Source: Clostridia bacterium (lineage in GTDB: Bacteria; Bacillota; Clostridia; Clostridiales; Clostridiaceae). Taken from it: 33,669 bases of DNA. The notes beneath the pieces were generated by a model that was given only the letters and a program-made list of their open reading frames with translations, was not told the DNA's origin and did no database searches. The stretch's first letter is position 1. Each line of letters starts with the position of its first letter. The position numbers were made by a program, and so were the translations under genes. The DNA is taken from NCBI GenBank assembly GCA_012523855.1, contig JAAYTB010000044.1:1-33669 (forward strand). The letters are read 5' to 3'. Of the stretch, positions 7,437-16,483 are shown one piece after another.

Positions 7437-8156
7437 ATGGAGCTTAATATAGGCTTAATTTTAGGTATCCTAGAAATTGCTCTATTAGATTTAGTATTGT
7501 GCGGTGATAATATAGGAATAATAGCCTTAGCTACTAGAAATTTGCCGGCAAAGTCTGCAAGGCTAGCAGGGATAATCGGAGTTTCTGCTGCTATAGGCCT
7601 TAGAATTTACTTCGCAATATGTATATCAGCTTTTTTAAAGGTTAAATGGATTCCCTTAAGGCTAATAGGAGGACTTATATTAGCTAAAGTGACCTGGGAT
7701 CTAATAAAGGCAACGGAAATAGAAGAAGAGGAGTACAATGGAAAGTCAGCACAAAAATTCTGGGATGCTGTAATAGCAGTAATACTTGCAGATATAAGTA
7801 TGAGCCTGGACAATGTATTAGCCATAGTTGGCGCAGCTAATGGTAACCTAAGGCTGATAGTAATAGGTATATTTCTTAATATCCCTATTATTTTCTTTGG
7901 AAGTCAGTATGTAATAAAGCTAATGGAGAAAAGACCTATGGTAGTCTACCTTGGTGGTTCAGTTTTAGCCTATACGTCTGTAAAGATGATAATGGAAGAC
8001 AATTTATTTCTTCATTACTTTCCTCTGCCTCAAACTATAGGAAAATTACTTCAACTGTCAGTGGCTCTAGCAGTAATATTGTATGGATATTATAAGCTTA
8101 AAAATAAAAGGAGTAAAGCTAAAATAAATAGGGAGAAATTCTCAAAAGCCTCATAG
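7437..8156 (+). CDS. TerC family (YjbE-type) integral membrane protein
   Basis: The 239-residue product has about seven hydrophobic segments in two similar halves. Each half carries the acidic signature of the TerC family: LDLVLCGDN (about residues 17-25) and DISMSLDN (about 118-125). Members of the wider TerC/LysE group export metal ions, manganese in several Bacillus and Streptococcus cases. The C-terminal 25 residues are basic and cytoplasmic. GAAGGGGG lies 7 bases before the ATG. I looked upstream for a yybP-ykoY manganese riboswitch, which controls some TerC genes, and did not see its conserved motifs. Metal specificity is not shown by the sequence. Confidence 0.88.
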   Translation: MELNIGLILGILEIALLDLVLCGDNIGIIALATRNLPAKSARLAGIIGVSAAIGLRIYFAICISAFLKVKWIPLRLIGGLILAKVTWDLIKATEIEEEEYNGKSAQKFWDAVIAVILADISMSLDNVLAIVGAANGNLRLIVIGIFLNIPIIFFGSQYVIKLMEKRPMVVYLGGSVLAYTSVKMIMEDNLFLHYFPLPQTIGKLLQLSVALAVILYGYYKLKNKRSKAKINREKFSKAS

Positions 8157-8308
8157 CTTTTGTACATATTATTTAGTTTGCCATATAATTTAGAAAATGT
8201 TAATAACATTTTCAGAAGTATTTAATAATATGTATCTTGTGATGTGATATAATTAGATTGTAATTAATTAGAGATATAAAACTTAAAGGTTAGGTATCTA
8301 TTAACAGT

Positions 8309-8336
8309 TTGACAGGATAAGAATATATTTTAATAT
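8309..8336 (+). promoter_or_regulatory. Possible promoter upstream of the gene at 8436
   Basis: A perfect TTGACA is followed after 16 bases by TAATAT. The rest of the gap from 8157 to 8435 is AT-rich and shows no gene. Confidence 0.4.
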
Positions 8337-8435
8337 ACAAAAGAAAAAATTTAAAAAACAGGAACGATTGCAAAAATGTAAACGTATAACTAAATGAGGG
8401 TATAATATTAATAAGATATTTTTGGAGGGAAAGAG

Positions 8436-8645
8436 ATGCCGATGAGAGTTAAAATGAGCGGAGTTATAGGACAGATAGTAGAACCATATGGCAAGTTTAA
8501 CTACGGAGATATAGTGAATATATTAAAAGTGAAAATATCTGAATACGATTATTCACACAGCAAGGCCTGTGTAACCGACGGAGAAGGAGTTTACTGGATC
8601 GATATGAAAAACCTTGAGTTAAGACCAGGGACTCGCAACTTATAA
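8436..8645 (+). CDS. Small hypothetical protein
   Basis: The 69-residue product has alternating short beta segments (VIGQIVEPYGKFNYGDIVNILKV, VYWIDMKNLEL) and may be a small SH3-like barrel; I recognise no family. GGAGGG lies 10 bases before the ATG, so the frame is probably real. It is followed by a strong terminator and appears to be its own unit. Confidence 0.7.
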   Translation: MPMRVKMSGVIGQIVEPYGKFNYGDIVNILKVKISEYDYSHSKACVTDGEGVYWIDMKNLELRPGTRNL

Positions 8646-8736
8646 GACAAAGAAATATAAAATTTATTATGGTGATATAAGATAGTTTAATTGATAGTTA
8701 AGGATTAAATTCAGACTTCTGAGTTTTCAACCTATA

Positions 8737-8777
8737 CAAAAGGCCCTTTTGTAGCATTGCTGCAAAAGGGCCTTTTG
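8737..8777. terminator. Strong bidirectional terminator
   Basis: A 15-bp stem around GGCCC with an 11-base loop lies between convergent genes (stop codons at 8645 and 8784) and has T-runs on both strands. Confidence 0.88.
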
Positions 8778-8783
8778 TGCTAT

Positions 8784-11264
8784 TTACTCCTTGAAAGCCT
8801 TCCAGAAGCTACCCTCAGTATGGATAATATCCATTATATCTAAAAAGGGTATTTTAAATGTTGGAAAGCCGGCGGCATAAGGGCCTATTTCATAAGGTTG
8901 AAAATAAATATATAGATTATCCTCATCAAGGTAGAAAGGTTGATCCTCTTTTATCCCTGTATAGGCATCTGGGAATACATAGGAATAGTCTGGATTGTTT
9001 TTTATTTCCTCTTCAATTATGGTACTAAGGATTTTCACATAGTGGCTGCCTGCCTTAAATAAGTTTTCCAGCCTGTAAAATTCGCCACTGACTAAATTTA
9101 TGTGAACATAGTTCTCACTTGGCATTCCATGGGCAGCTCCAAAGGGATAATTATAGCCGTAAAGTTCTAAGACTAACAAGTTATTTTTATAGAACTGAAT
9201 GTTAAAATCCCCAGTATAGCTATAGTCTAATTGTATTGAGGACTTAATAGGCTTTACTGCAGACAGTTCCTTTAATTTATTATTAACAGTCCTTTCTATG
9301 TCCTTATCAACAAATCCTTCAATCCGTGGATAGTAAACAAGATAATCCTTATTTGGCTTATACTTTTTCACCACAACTTTATGGTCTTTCCCTAGTGGAA
9401 TTACCTTATTTTCTTCCCATAAGAGCTTTCCTGACCTGCTAAAATAGGATAATCTCTGATCAATATCAGCCTGGATTAAGGAGTCTATTATAGAAAGGCT
9501 ACCACTACCCTCTACTATAGTCAGATCTTTCATCTCTTTCCCCTGGCTGTTAATAAAGAAGGTATATTTATCATCATAAACTGATGCTATACCGTCCTTA
9601 AAATCAGATATATTGTAATATTTAAAGTCTGTAAGGAAATTACCATCCTTATCTGTTAAAGCGTATATGGAACCGTAATAAGGTTTCTGATCATCAATGG
9701 CTTTTCCTACTGCAATTCTATTTTCATTTAAGATAATTATGTCATTATAGATAGCTTCTATAATGAATTGGCCTTTAGTATCTATTAAGCCGTACTTACT
9801 TTCTGGAAAGCTTTCGCTGAGATTTACCACCGCTCTACCATTCTTAAAGGCTTGAAGGCTGCTATATTGAGCCGGAATAGCAATTTCGCCAGATTCCCTT
9901 ATATAACCAAACTTTCCTGAAGGGCTTTCTTTAAAGCTTAGAAAACCTTGGCCTAGATGGCCCACAAAGGGGTAGTTGTAGCTATAAAGAAGATTTCCAT
10001 CCCTATCTATAAGGGCAAATTCCTCCTGGGATATTTGTACTAGAGCCTTGCCATCTACAAAGTCGCTGCCGCTAATGTATTTGGCTGGAATTACTTCCTT
10101 ACCCTCTTTATCCAGGTAGCCATATAAAAATCTATTATTTTCATCAGCTTGGCTGAATAGGGCCCTTCCATCCTTATAAAGACTAATATAGTTGTAGGCT
10201 TTACTGGTAAGGATTTTTCCTTCTTCATTTAAAACTAAAAAGGAGCCATTATTGATAGCCACAGCTAGGCCTTCAGAAAAATCAGATATATAGCTATATT
10301 TAGGCTCTACAATAAAATTGCCACTAGTATTTATTAGGCCATAAAGGTTATTTAGCTGAACTACTGCCAGGCCGTTAGTCTGAAAGTCCATGGCTTCAGC
10401 AAATTGAGGCTTTATAGCAAATCTACCTGTATTATCTATATAGCCGTACTTTTTACCGGAGCTTGTTCTCACTGGAGCCTTGTAAAGATTTATAGCTTTA
10501 GAGTCTATCTTTAAGAGAATCTGTTTTTTTAAGGCCATAAGTTTCTCTTTTGAAGTATAGATCAAATGGAGGCTTAGGGCGGTATCTACTGATTGTAAGG
10601 CTTGATGGAAAAGTCCTGCTTTAAACTGTGCCTCTGAAAGCTGATACCAGTAAAAATCAACATAGGGACTTTCTTTCACCATAGACTGGTAGTATCTTGA
10701 TACTTTCTTAAAATAGTAAGGATACACATCTGGGGCAGGAACTAATTTATCCTTATGCCAACGGTAGATTTCCGTCTTATAGCCATTGCCAGAAAGCTTG
10801 CTCCATAGGGCTATTTCTAAATTACCGTCACAGCCTTTATCACTGGGCATATCCTCTATATCCATTTTGCTGTAATAAATATTAGGAGGAGACAGCTCCT
10901 TAAGCTCTTTACCAGTCCACTGATAGATTGTAAGCAAGGCCCATTTAGCTTCTAGCTGCCAGCCTATTACTAAATCTTTATATTTTTCTGAACTAATATT
11001 CAAGGCTTTAAAGTAAAGGAGATTATAGCCCTTGCCCTGAACAGTGCTTACTATCTTCCATTGATTCCCCAGTTGTTTAAATATAGAGATGTAGGGGGTC
11101 TGCTGTAGCTTATAGGCTACAACCAACTCTAGTTCATTATCCCTATGAAAATCTGCTAGAATAAGAGCAGGCTCCTTCTTAGGATAAGTGAGATAAATTA
11201 GTTCAGCCCCTGCTGGGAGAAAACAATTGACATTTTCCATAAGATTATTAAAATTCTCTTGCAA
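8784..11264 (-). CDS. WG-repeat protein with C-terminal DUF3298-like domain
   Basis: The 826-residue product has three parts. Residues 1-200 contain FG-GAP/VCBS-like segments (DNELELVVAY, KDLVIGW, DGNLEIALW), followed by a short TPR-like helical segment (about 205-260). About six to eight WG-type repeats cover 270-590, with the typical pattern 'YGYID..G...I.P.Y.....F..G.A.V'. Residues about 640-820 resemble the DUF4163/DUF3298 pair of RsiV and PdaC, including YPFGAAHG and PFYLDEDNLYIYFQPYEIGPYAAG. DUF3298 domains normally act outside the cytoplasm, yet no signal peptide or membrane segment is present. The start is TTG, 7 bases after AGGAG; no ATG with a ribosome site lies nearby. The aroC terminator ends exactly at this ribosome site. 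Function unknown; WG repeats usually bind partners. Confidence 0.88.
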   Translation of the reverse strand: MQENFNNLMENVNCFLPAGAELIYLTYPKKEPALILADFHRDNELELVVAYKLQQTPYISIFKQLGNQWKIVSTVQGKGYNLLYFKALNISSEKYKDLVIGWQLEAKWALLTIYQWTGKELKELSPPNIYYSKMDIEDMPSDKGCDGNLEIALWSKLSGNGYKTEIYRWHKDKLVPAPDVYPYYFKKVSRYYQSMVKESPYVDFYWYQLSEAQFKAGLFHQALQSVDTALSLHLIYTSKEKLMALKKQILLKIDSKAINLYKAPVRTSSGKKYGYIDNTGRFAIKPQFAEAMDFQTNGLAVVQLNNLYGLINTSGNFIVEPKYSYISDFSEGLAVAINNGSFLVLNEEGKILTSKAYNYISLYKDGRALFSQADENNRFLYGYLDKEGKEVIPAKYISGSDFVDGKALVQISQEEFALIDRDGNLLYSYNYPFVGHLGQGFLSFKESPSGKFGYIRESGEIAIPAQYSSLQAFKNGRAVVNLSESFPESKYGLIDTKGQFIIEAIYNDIIILNENRIAVGKAIDDQKPYYGSIYALTDKDGNFLTDFKYYNISDFKDGIASVYDDKYTFFINSQGKEMKDLTIVEGSGSLSIIDSLIQADIDQRLSYFSRSGKLLWEENKVIPLGKDHKVVVKKYKPNKDYLVYYPRIEGFVDKDIERTVNNKLKELSAVKPIKSSIQLDYSYTGDFNIQFYKNNLLVLELYGYNYPFGAAHGMPSENYVHINLVSGEFYRLENLFKAGSHYVKILSTIIEEEIKNNPDYSYVFPDAYTGIKEDQPFYLDEDNLYIYFQPYEIGPYAAGFPTFKIPFLDIMDIIHTEGSFWKAFKE

Positions 11265-11276
11265 AATAATGCTCCT

Positions 11277-11321
11277 AAAAAAATAATTTCACCTATACAC
11301 TATGATGATATAGGTGAAATT
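11277..11321 (-). terminator. Intrinsic terminator after aroC, abutting the next ribosome site
   Basis: On the minus strand a 13-bp perfect stem (AATTTCACCTATA and complement, 11-base loop) is followed by ATTTTTTT and then immediately AGGAG of the WG-repeat gene. Confidence 0.85.
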
Positions 11322-11328
11322 GTGATGA

Positions 11329-12399
11329 TTAAAGCCTATCTAAGATAGCCAAGGCACTAACTGCTTCAATTACAGGAAGTACCCTTGGTACTATGCAGGG
11401 ATCATGTCTTCCCTCTACCTTAAGACTTGTGTTTTCCATTTTTACAATATCGATAGTTTCTTGCTCTTTACTTATGGAGGCAGTAGGCTTTATAGCACAT
11501 CGGAATATTATTGGCATGCCATTACTTATTCCGCCGATTATTCCTCCATTATTATTAGATGAGGTTTTGATGCTGCCATTATCAATATAGTAAGGGTCGT
11601 TAGACTCTGAACCCTTCATGCTGCTAATTTCAAATCCTTTCCCGAACTCTACAGCCTTAACTGCAGGTACAGAGAAAAGTAAATGAGCTAAGGTGCTTTC
11701 TATGGAATCAAAGAAGGGATCCCCAACTCCAGCAGGCATATTTAAAATAGCACATTCTACAACGCCACCTACAGAATCTTGTTCCTCCTTAGCACTTCTT
11801 ATACAGTCTTTCATTTTTTCTGCCACTGTATCGTCTATTACAGGGAAAGAGGAATTAGAAAGCTTATCAAATAGTTCTTGGGATATAGCAGTAAGGTCAA
11901 AACTTTTATCCTTAATAGTATGGATACTGTTAACATGGCTAATAATATCAATACCCTTAGTTTTTAAAATTTGTTTTGCTATAGCCCCAGCAAAAACCAG
12001 TCCTGCCGTTATACGGCCAGAAAAGTGACCGCTACCTCTAAAATCATTAAAGCCCTTATACTTCATTCTGCCACTATAATCTGCATGGCCTGGTCTCATA
12101 GCGTATCTTAAATTGCTATAATCCTTTGATTGAGTGTTTTTATTTCGGATAATAGCACATAAAGGTGTGCCAGTGGTGTGGTCCTCAAAATATCCGCTAA
12201 GAATCTCAACATTGTCTTCTTCTTTTCTTGGCGTTACAAGATCACTAGAACCAGGAGCCCGCCTTTGCATTTCCTTTTTTATATGGTCCATATCCAATTT
12301 GATTCCAGCAGGTAGTCCGCTGATAGTTATGCCTATGGCTGCCCCATGAGATTCACCAAAAATGGAATATTGTATTTTCTTGCCCCAAACTCCGCTCAT
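11329..12399 (-). CDS. aroC: Chorismate synthase
   Basis: AroC converts 5-enolpyruvylshikimate-3-phosphate to chorismate, the last shared step of aromatic amino acid synthesis, using reduced FMN. The 356-residue product matches the family length (about 360). Visible signatures are GESHGAAIG near residue 14, RPGHADYSGRMKY, GSGHFSGRITAG and the C-terminal RHDPCIVPRVLPVIEA. GGAGG lies 8 bases before the ATG. No other aro gene is adjacent, so it is not in an aromatic operon here. A promoter at 12426-12454 and its own terminator make it a single unit, with some read-through into the WG-repeat gene possible. Confidence 0.96.
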   Translation of the reverse strand: MSGVWGKKIQYSIFGESHGAAIGITISGLPAGIKLDMDHIKKEMQRRAPGSSDLVTPRKEEDNVEILSGYFEDHTTGTPLCAIIRNKNTQSKDYSNLRYAMRPGHADYSGRMKYKGFNDFRGSGHFSGRITAGLVFAGAIAKQILKTKGIDIISHVNSIHTIKDKSFDLTAISQELFDKLSNSSFPVIDDTVAEKMKDCIRSAKEEQDSVGGVVECAILNMPAGVGDPFFDSIESTLAHLLFSVPAVKAVEFGKGFEISSMKGSESNDPYYIDNGSIKTSSNNNGGIIGGISNGMPIIFRCAIKPTASISKEQETIDIVKMENTSLKVEGRHDPCIVPRVLPVIEAVSALAILDRL

Positions 12400-12425
12400 C
12401 TTATGACCTCCAATAAATAATTTTC

Positions 12426-12454
12426 TTTATAATATTATCTCTTTAATTCTACAA
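12426..12454 (-). promoter_or_regulatory. Sigma-A-like promoter of aroC
   Basis: Read on the minus strand: TTGTAG, 17 bases, TATAAA, giving a leader of about 20 bases before the aroC start. Confidence 0.5.
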
Positions 12455-12605
12455 ATAGTCTACTAATATAATAGTATTTTTAAAAAATAATTGTGAAAAA
12501 ATTTTTTTAATCAGGTTTTTTATGAGCTGTTTCACAACAAAAGTAAACAAAAAAGTGGCTGTAAACCTCAATATTTAGCTATTATAGAAAACTGTATCAT
12601 TTTTC

Positions 12606-12646
12606 TTGACAAACTGTTACACTGATATTATAATATAATTGTAACA
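12606..12646 (+). promoter_or_regulatory. Consensus sigma-A promoter of pflB with overlapping inverted repeat
   Basis: TTGACA (12606-12611) and TATAAT (12629-12634) are separated by exactly 17 bases, a perfect consensus. TGTTACA (12615-12621) and its exact complement TGTAACA (12640-12646) bracket the -10 box, suggesting a repressor operator. The arms do not match the Rex consensus I know for redox control. The leader is about 98 bases. Confidence 0.8.
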
Positions 12647-12738
12647 AGAAATAATAATTGAAAATGTAAGAAAAAATCTAGCTAGAATTTAAATACGCAA
12701 TAAATTTTAATTTTCTATATAAGTAGGAGGGGTATAAT

Positions 12739-14970
12739 TTGTTTAAACAATGGGATGGATTTAAAACCGGCGAATGGGCAGAAGGCATAAATGTAAGAGA
12801 TTTTATCCAAAAGAACTACAAAGTGTATGAAGGTGACAAGAACTTCCTTGCTGGACCAACAGAAAAGACAAAGAAAGTATGGGAAAAAGCATCAAAGTTA
12901 ATAGTTGAAGAAATCAAAAAAGGCATAATTGATGTAGAAACTAATGCAGTTTCTGGTATTAATAATTTTGAGCCAGGCTATTTAGACAGAGAAAACGAAG
13001 TAATTGTAGGTTTCCAAACAGATGCACCACTAAAAAGAATAGTAAACCCTTTTGGTGGTATGAGAATGGTAGAACAATCTTTAGAAGCTTATGGATACAA
13101 GCTTAACGAAGATATTGAAAAGTACTTCAAGGCATTTAGAAAGACACACAACGACGGTGTTTTTGATGCATACACAGAAGAAATGAGAGCAGCTAGATCT
13201 GCTGGATTAATAACAGGACTTCCAGATGCTTATGGAAGAGGAAGAATAATAGGTGACTACAGAAGAATAGCTCTATATGGAGTAGACTATTTAATAGAAG
13301 AAAAGAAAAAGGACTTAAAGAACCTAAAAGGAGATATGCTTGACGAATTAATCAGAACAAGAGAAGAAGTTTCTGAGCAAATCCGTGCACTAAAGGATAT
13401 TAAGGCAATGGCAGCTTCTTATGGAGCAGACATTTCTAAGCCTTCATCTAATGCTAAGGAAGCAGTACAGGCTGTTTACTTCGGTTACTTATCAGGAGTT
13501 AAAGAAAACAATGGTGCAGCTATGTCACTAGGTAGAACAAGTACTTTCTTAGATATTTATATTGAAAGAGATATAGAAAATGGTATCTTAACAGAAGAAG
13601 AAGCTCAAGAGCTTATAGATCAGTTTGTAATAAAACTTAGAATGGTTAGACATTTAAGAACTCCAGAATACAATGAGCTTTTCGCAGGAGACCCAACTTG
13701 GGTAACTGAAGCTATTGGTGGAGTTGGCATTGATGGAAGACCGCTAGTAACTAAGAACTCATATAGATTCTTACACACTTTAATTAACTTAGGAGCTGCT
13801 CCAGAACCAAACATGACAGTTTTATGGTCACAAGATCTTCCAGAAAACTTCAAGAAGTTCTGTGCAGAAATGTCCATATTAACTGACTCTATACAGTATG
13901 AAAATGATGATGTAATGAGACAACTTTACGGTGATGACTATGCTATAGCTTGCTGTGTATCTGCAATGAAGGTTGGTAAGCAAATGCAGTTCTTCGGAGC
14001 AAGATGTAACCTTGCTAAATCATTACTTTACGCTATAAACGGTGGAGTAGATGAAAACAAGAAGAAGGGCATGGTTGTAATTAAAGGCCTAGAAAAGATT
14101 GAAGATGAAGTACTTGATTACGAAACAGTTAAAGAAAAGTTCTTCGGCGTATTAGAATATGTAGCAGAACTTTATGTAAATACTATGAATACAATTCACT
14201 TCATGCATGACAAGTATGCTTATGAATCAGGTCAGTTGGCATTACATGATTCCCAGGTTGAAAGATTAATGGCCTTTGGTGTAGCCGGCTTGTCCGTAGC
14301 AGCGGACTCCTTAAGTGCAATTAAGTACGCTAAGGTAAAACCAGTAAGAGAAGATGGAATCACAGTAGACTTTGAAATAGAAGGAGACTTCCCTAAGTTT
14401 GGTAATGACGACAGCAGAGTAGACGACATAGCTGTAGAAATAGTTGAGAAGTTCTCAAGTGAACTTAAGAAGCACCCAACTTACAGAAATGCTAAGCATA
14501 CATTATCCATATTAACAATAACTTCAAACGTAGTTTACGGAAAGAAAACTGGTTCAACTCCTGACGGAAGAGTAGCTGGAGAACCTCTAGCACCAGGAGC
14601 AAACCCAATGCACGGAAGAGATATAGAAGGAGCTTTAGCTTCATTGAACTCAGTAGCTAAGATACCTTACAAAGATATCTGTGAAGATGGAGTATCCAAT
14701 ACTTTCTCCATAGTTCCAGAAGCTTTAGGAAAAACTGCTGAATCAAGAATAGAAAACTTAGCTAATATCTTAGACGGATATTTTGGACAGGGAGCTCATC
14801 ACTTAAACGTAAATGTATTAAACAGAGCAACTTTAGAAGATGCTATGGAAAACCCTGAAAAGTACCCAACACTTACTATCAGAGTTTCCGGTTATGCTGT
14901 AAACTTCAACAGACTTTCAAGAGAACAGCAGCAAGAAGTTATAAGCAGAACTTTCCACGACAAAATGTAA
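12739..14970 (+). CDS. pflB: Formate C-acetyltransferase (pyruvate formate-lyase)
   Basis: PFL splits pyruvate with CoA into acetyl-CoA and formate under anaerobic conditions by a glycyl-radical mechanism. The 743-residue product is full length. The active-site cysteine pair is at 405-406 ([11 protein letters not shown]), followed by [22 protein letters not shown]. The radical glycine is Gly718 in RVSGYAV near the C-terminus. The start is TTG, 6 bases after AGGAGGGG. Codon choice is noticeably more uniform than in neighbouring genes, consistent with high expression. The activating enzyme gene pflA, often adjacent, is not downstream, where a terminator and an unrelated helicase follow. The activase must be elsewhere. 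Confidence 0.97.
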   Translation: MFKQWDGFKTGEWAEGINVRDFIQKNYKVYEGDKNFLAGPTEKTKKVWEKASKLIVEEIKKGIIDVETNAVSGINNFEPGYLDRENEVIVGFQTDAPLKRIVNPFGGMRMVEQSLEAYGYKLNEDIEKYFKAFRKTHNDGVFDAYTEEMRAARSAGLITGLPDAYGRGRIIGDYRRIALYGVDYLIEEKKKDLKNLKGDMLDELIRTREEVSEQIRALKDIKAMAASYGADISKPSSNAKEAVQAVYFGYLSGVKENNGAAMSLGRTSTFLDIYIERDIENGILTEEEAQELIDQFVIKLRMVRHLRTPEYNELFAGDPTWVTEAIGGVGIDGRPLVTKNSYRFLHTLINLGAAPEPNMTVLWSQDLPENFKKFCAEMSILTDSIQYENDDVMRQLYGDDYAIACCVSAMKVGKQMQFFGARCNLAKSLLYAINGGVDENKKKGMVVIKGLEKIEDEVLDYETVKEKFFGVLEYVAELYVNTMNTIHFMHDKYAYESGQLALHDSQVERLMAFGVAGLSVAADSLSAIKYAKVKPVREDGITVDFEIEGDFPKFGNDDSRVDDIAVEIVEKFSSELKKHPTYRNAKHTLSILTITSNVVYGKKTGSTPDGRVAGEPLAPGANPMHGRDIEGALASLNSVAKIPYKDICEDGVSNTFSIVPEALGKTAESRIENLANILDGYFGQGAHHLNVNVLNRATLEDAMENPEKYPTLTIRVSGYAVNFNRLSREQQQEVISRTFHDKM

Positions 14971-15003
14971 TATAGATTGCTAAGAAAAATCTTAGAATAT
15001 AGG

Positions 15004-15030
15004 TAGGAGACTCAAATGAGTCTCCTATTT
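15004..15030 (+). terminator. Intrinsic terminator of pflB
   Basis: A 10-bp perfect stem (TAGGAGACTC and complement) with an AAAT loop is followed by TTTGTT. Confidence 0.82.
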
Positions 15031-15127
15031 GTTAATATAAACTATAAAAGCTAATATTGTTGAAAGTTTGAGAGATAATAGGTATAGTTGAATAAGTAAA
15101 TTTAGTAAATGGTAGGAGAAAAAATAT

Positions 15128-16282
15128 ATGAGTGAATTGTTTGATACTTTAGGAATAAGTAGCCAATTAGTTGAAGCTTTAAGGAAGTCAGCCATAACTA
15201 AGCCTACAGAAATTCAGCGAAAGGTCATACCTCTTGCAATGGAAAAGAAGGATATAATAGGTCAATCAGGCACAGGAACGGGGAAGACCTTAGCCTTTTT
15301 ATTGCCCTTATTTATGATGGTAGATAAAAGTAAGAAGGAGATGCAGGCTATAATATTGGCCCCAACTCATGAACTAGCAATGCAAATACATAATGAAATT
15401 AAAAACTTGTCCAAAAACTCAGGAACCAATATTAGTTCAGCAGCTATAATAGGTAGTGCCAATATAAATAGGCAAGTTGAAAGGCTAAAAGAAAAGCCCC
15501 ATATAATTGTGGGATCTCCAGGAAGAATATTAGAGCTAATTAAAAAGAGAAAAATATCTGCCCATACTATAAAAACTATAATAATTGACGAAGGAGATAA
15601 ACTTCTAGACCCTAATAATATAGAAATAGTAAAAGCAGTAATAAAAACTACTCTGAAAGAAAGGCAAGTAATGCTCTTTTCTGCTACTATACCGGTAAAA
15701 ACCCTGGAAGTTGCAAAGGAATTTATGAAAGATCCAGAAGTAATTAAAGTTAGTAGTAAGAAAGCTATAACTAATAACATAGACCATTATTATTTGCTAT
15801 GTGATGAAAGGGACAAAATTAAAACCTTAAGGAAGCTAGTTCATGCTTTAAAGCCTGAAAAGGCCCTGGTCTTCATCAATAAAAGCTACGATATTGAAAA
15901 AACAGTTGCTAGGCTTAATTATCACAAGCTAAAGGCCCAAGGACTTCACGGTACAAACCGGAAGGAAGACAGAAAGAAAGTTTTGCAAGACTTGAGACTT
16001 GGTAAACTACAATTACTGGTGGCATCGGATATTGCTGCACGAGGCTTGGATATAAAAGGAGTAAGCCATGTTTTTAATTTAGAGCTACCAGAGGATCCAA
16101 AAGATTACTTACATAGAGCTGGCAGGACAGGGAGAGCTGGGAAAAGGGGAGAAGCCATAACTATCGCCTCTAAAAGGGAAGTGAAATTAATCCATACTAT
16201 TAGTAGAACTTATAAAATTCATATAGGCCGAAAAGAAGTATTGAAAGGCCAAGTTGTAAATCCAAAAACCAATAGAGATTGA
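15128..16282 (+). CDS. DEAD-box family ATP-dependent RNA helicase (DEGD variant)
   Basis: The 384-residue product is a minimal two-RecA-domain RNA helicase without a C-terminal RNA-binding extension. Visible motifs are: Q motif (KPTEIQ, 25-30), Walker A (GQSGTGTGKT, 45-54), PTHELA (79-84), motif II DEGD (154-157) where DEAD is usual, SAT (185-187), then ARGLDIKGVSHV and HRAGRTGRAG. All catalytic residues (Asp, Glu, final Asp) are kept; only the small Ala is Gly. The size resembles B. subtilis YfmL, which acts in ribosome assembly, but this is a size comparison only. GTAGGAG lies 11 bases before the ATG. It is a single-gene unit. Confidence 0.92.
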   Translation: MSELFDTLGISSQLVEALRKSAITKPTEIQRKVIPLAMEKKDIIGQSGTGTGKTLAFLLPLFMMVDKSKKEMQAIILAPTHELAMQIHNEIKNLSKNSGTNISSAAIIGSANINRQVERLKEKPHIIVGSPGRILELIKKRKISAHTIKTIIIDEGDKLLDPNNIEIVKAVIKTTLKERQVMLFSATIPVKTLEVAKEFMKDPEVIKVSSKKAITNNIDHYYLLCDERDKIKTLRKLVHALKPEKALVFINKSYDIEKTVARLNYHKLKAQGLHGTNRKEDRKKVLQDLRLGKLQLLVASDIAARGLDIKGVSHVFNLELPEDPKDYLHRAGRTGRAGKRGEAITIASKREVKLIHTISRTYKIHIGRKEVLKGQVVNPKTNRD

Positions 16283-16304
16283 TAAAAATTACAAGGTTTA
16301 AACT

Positions 16305-16334
16305 TTGACACACTGCCTATAATAAAAATATAAA
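16305..16334 (+). promoter_or_regulatory. Possible orphan promoter after the helicase gene
   Basis: TTGACA, 18 bases, TATAAA on the plus strand, with no coding sequence before the hairpin at 16448. It may be chance in AT-rich DNA or drive a short RNA. Confidence 0.3.
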
Positions 16335-16447
16335 CTAACAAGTATGTAAGATTGATAACTGGAAATAATAAATACTGTTTCTACACATTAAGTAATAGGT
16401 TTACCAGCAGGCCTTGCATCTTAAGAACTTTCAGAAGATCTATTTTA

Positions 16448-16474
16448 AAGGAATTCAGCTAAGCTGAATTCCTT
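16448..16474. terminator. Hairpin between helicase gene and gerW
   Basis: A 13-bp perfect inverted repeat (AAGGAATTCAGCT and complement, one-base centre) lies 10 bases beyond the gerW stop and serves converging genes. Confidence 0.75.
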
Positions 16475-16483
16475 AGTAAAAAT

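Larger units (their letters stand above)
12400..12738. other. Divergent intergenic region between aroC and pflB
   Basis: No coding sequence is visible. It holds an aroC promoter (12426-12454), a perfect pflB promoter (12606-12634) and an inverted repeat across the pflB -10 box (12615-12646). The middle is AT-rich with nothing else I can name. Confidence 0.7.

Noticed and set aside
12134..12349. Plus-strand frames within aroC
   Set aside because: Shadows of the chorismate synthase gene, without ribosome sites.
15367..15787. Two minus-strand frames inside the helicase gene
   Set aside because: Antisense to conserved helicase motifs; no ribosome site and no recognisable product.
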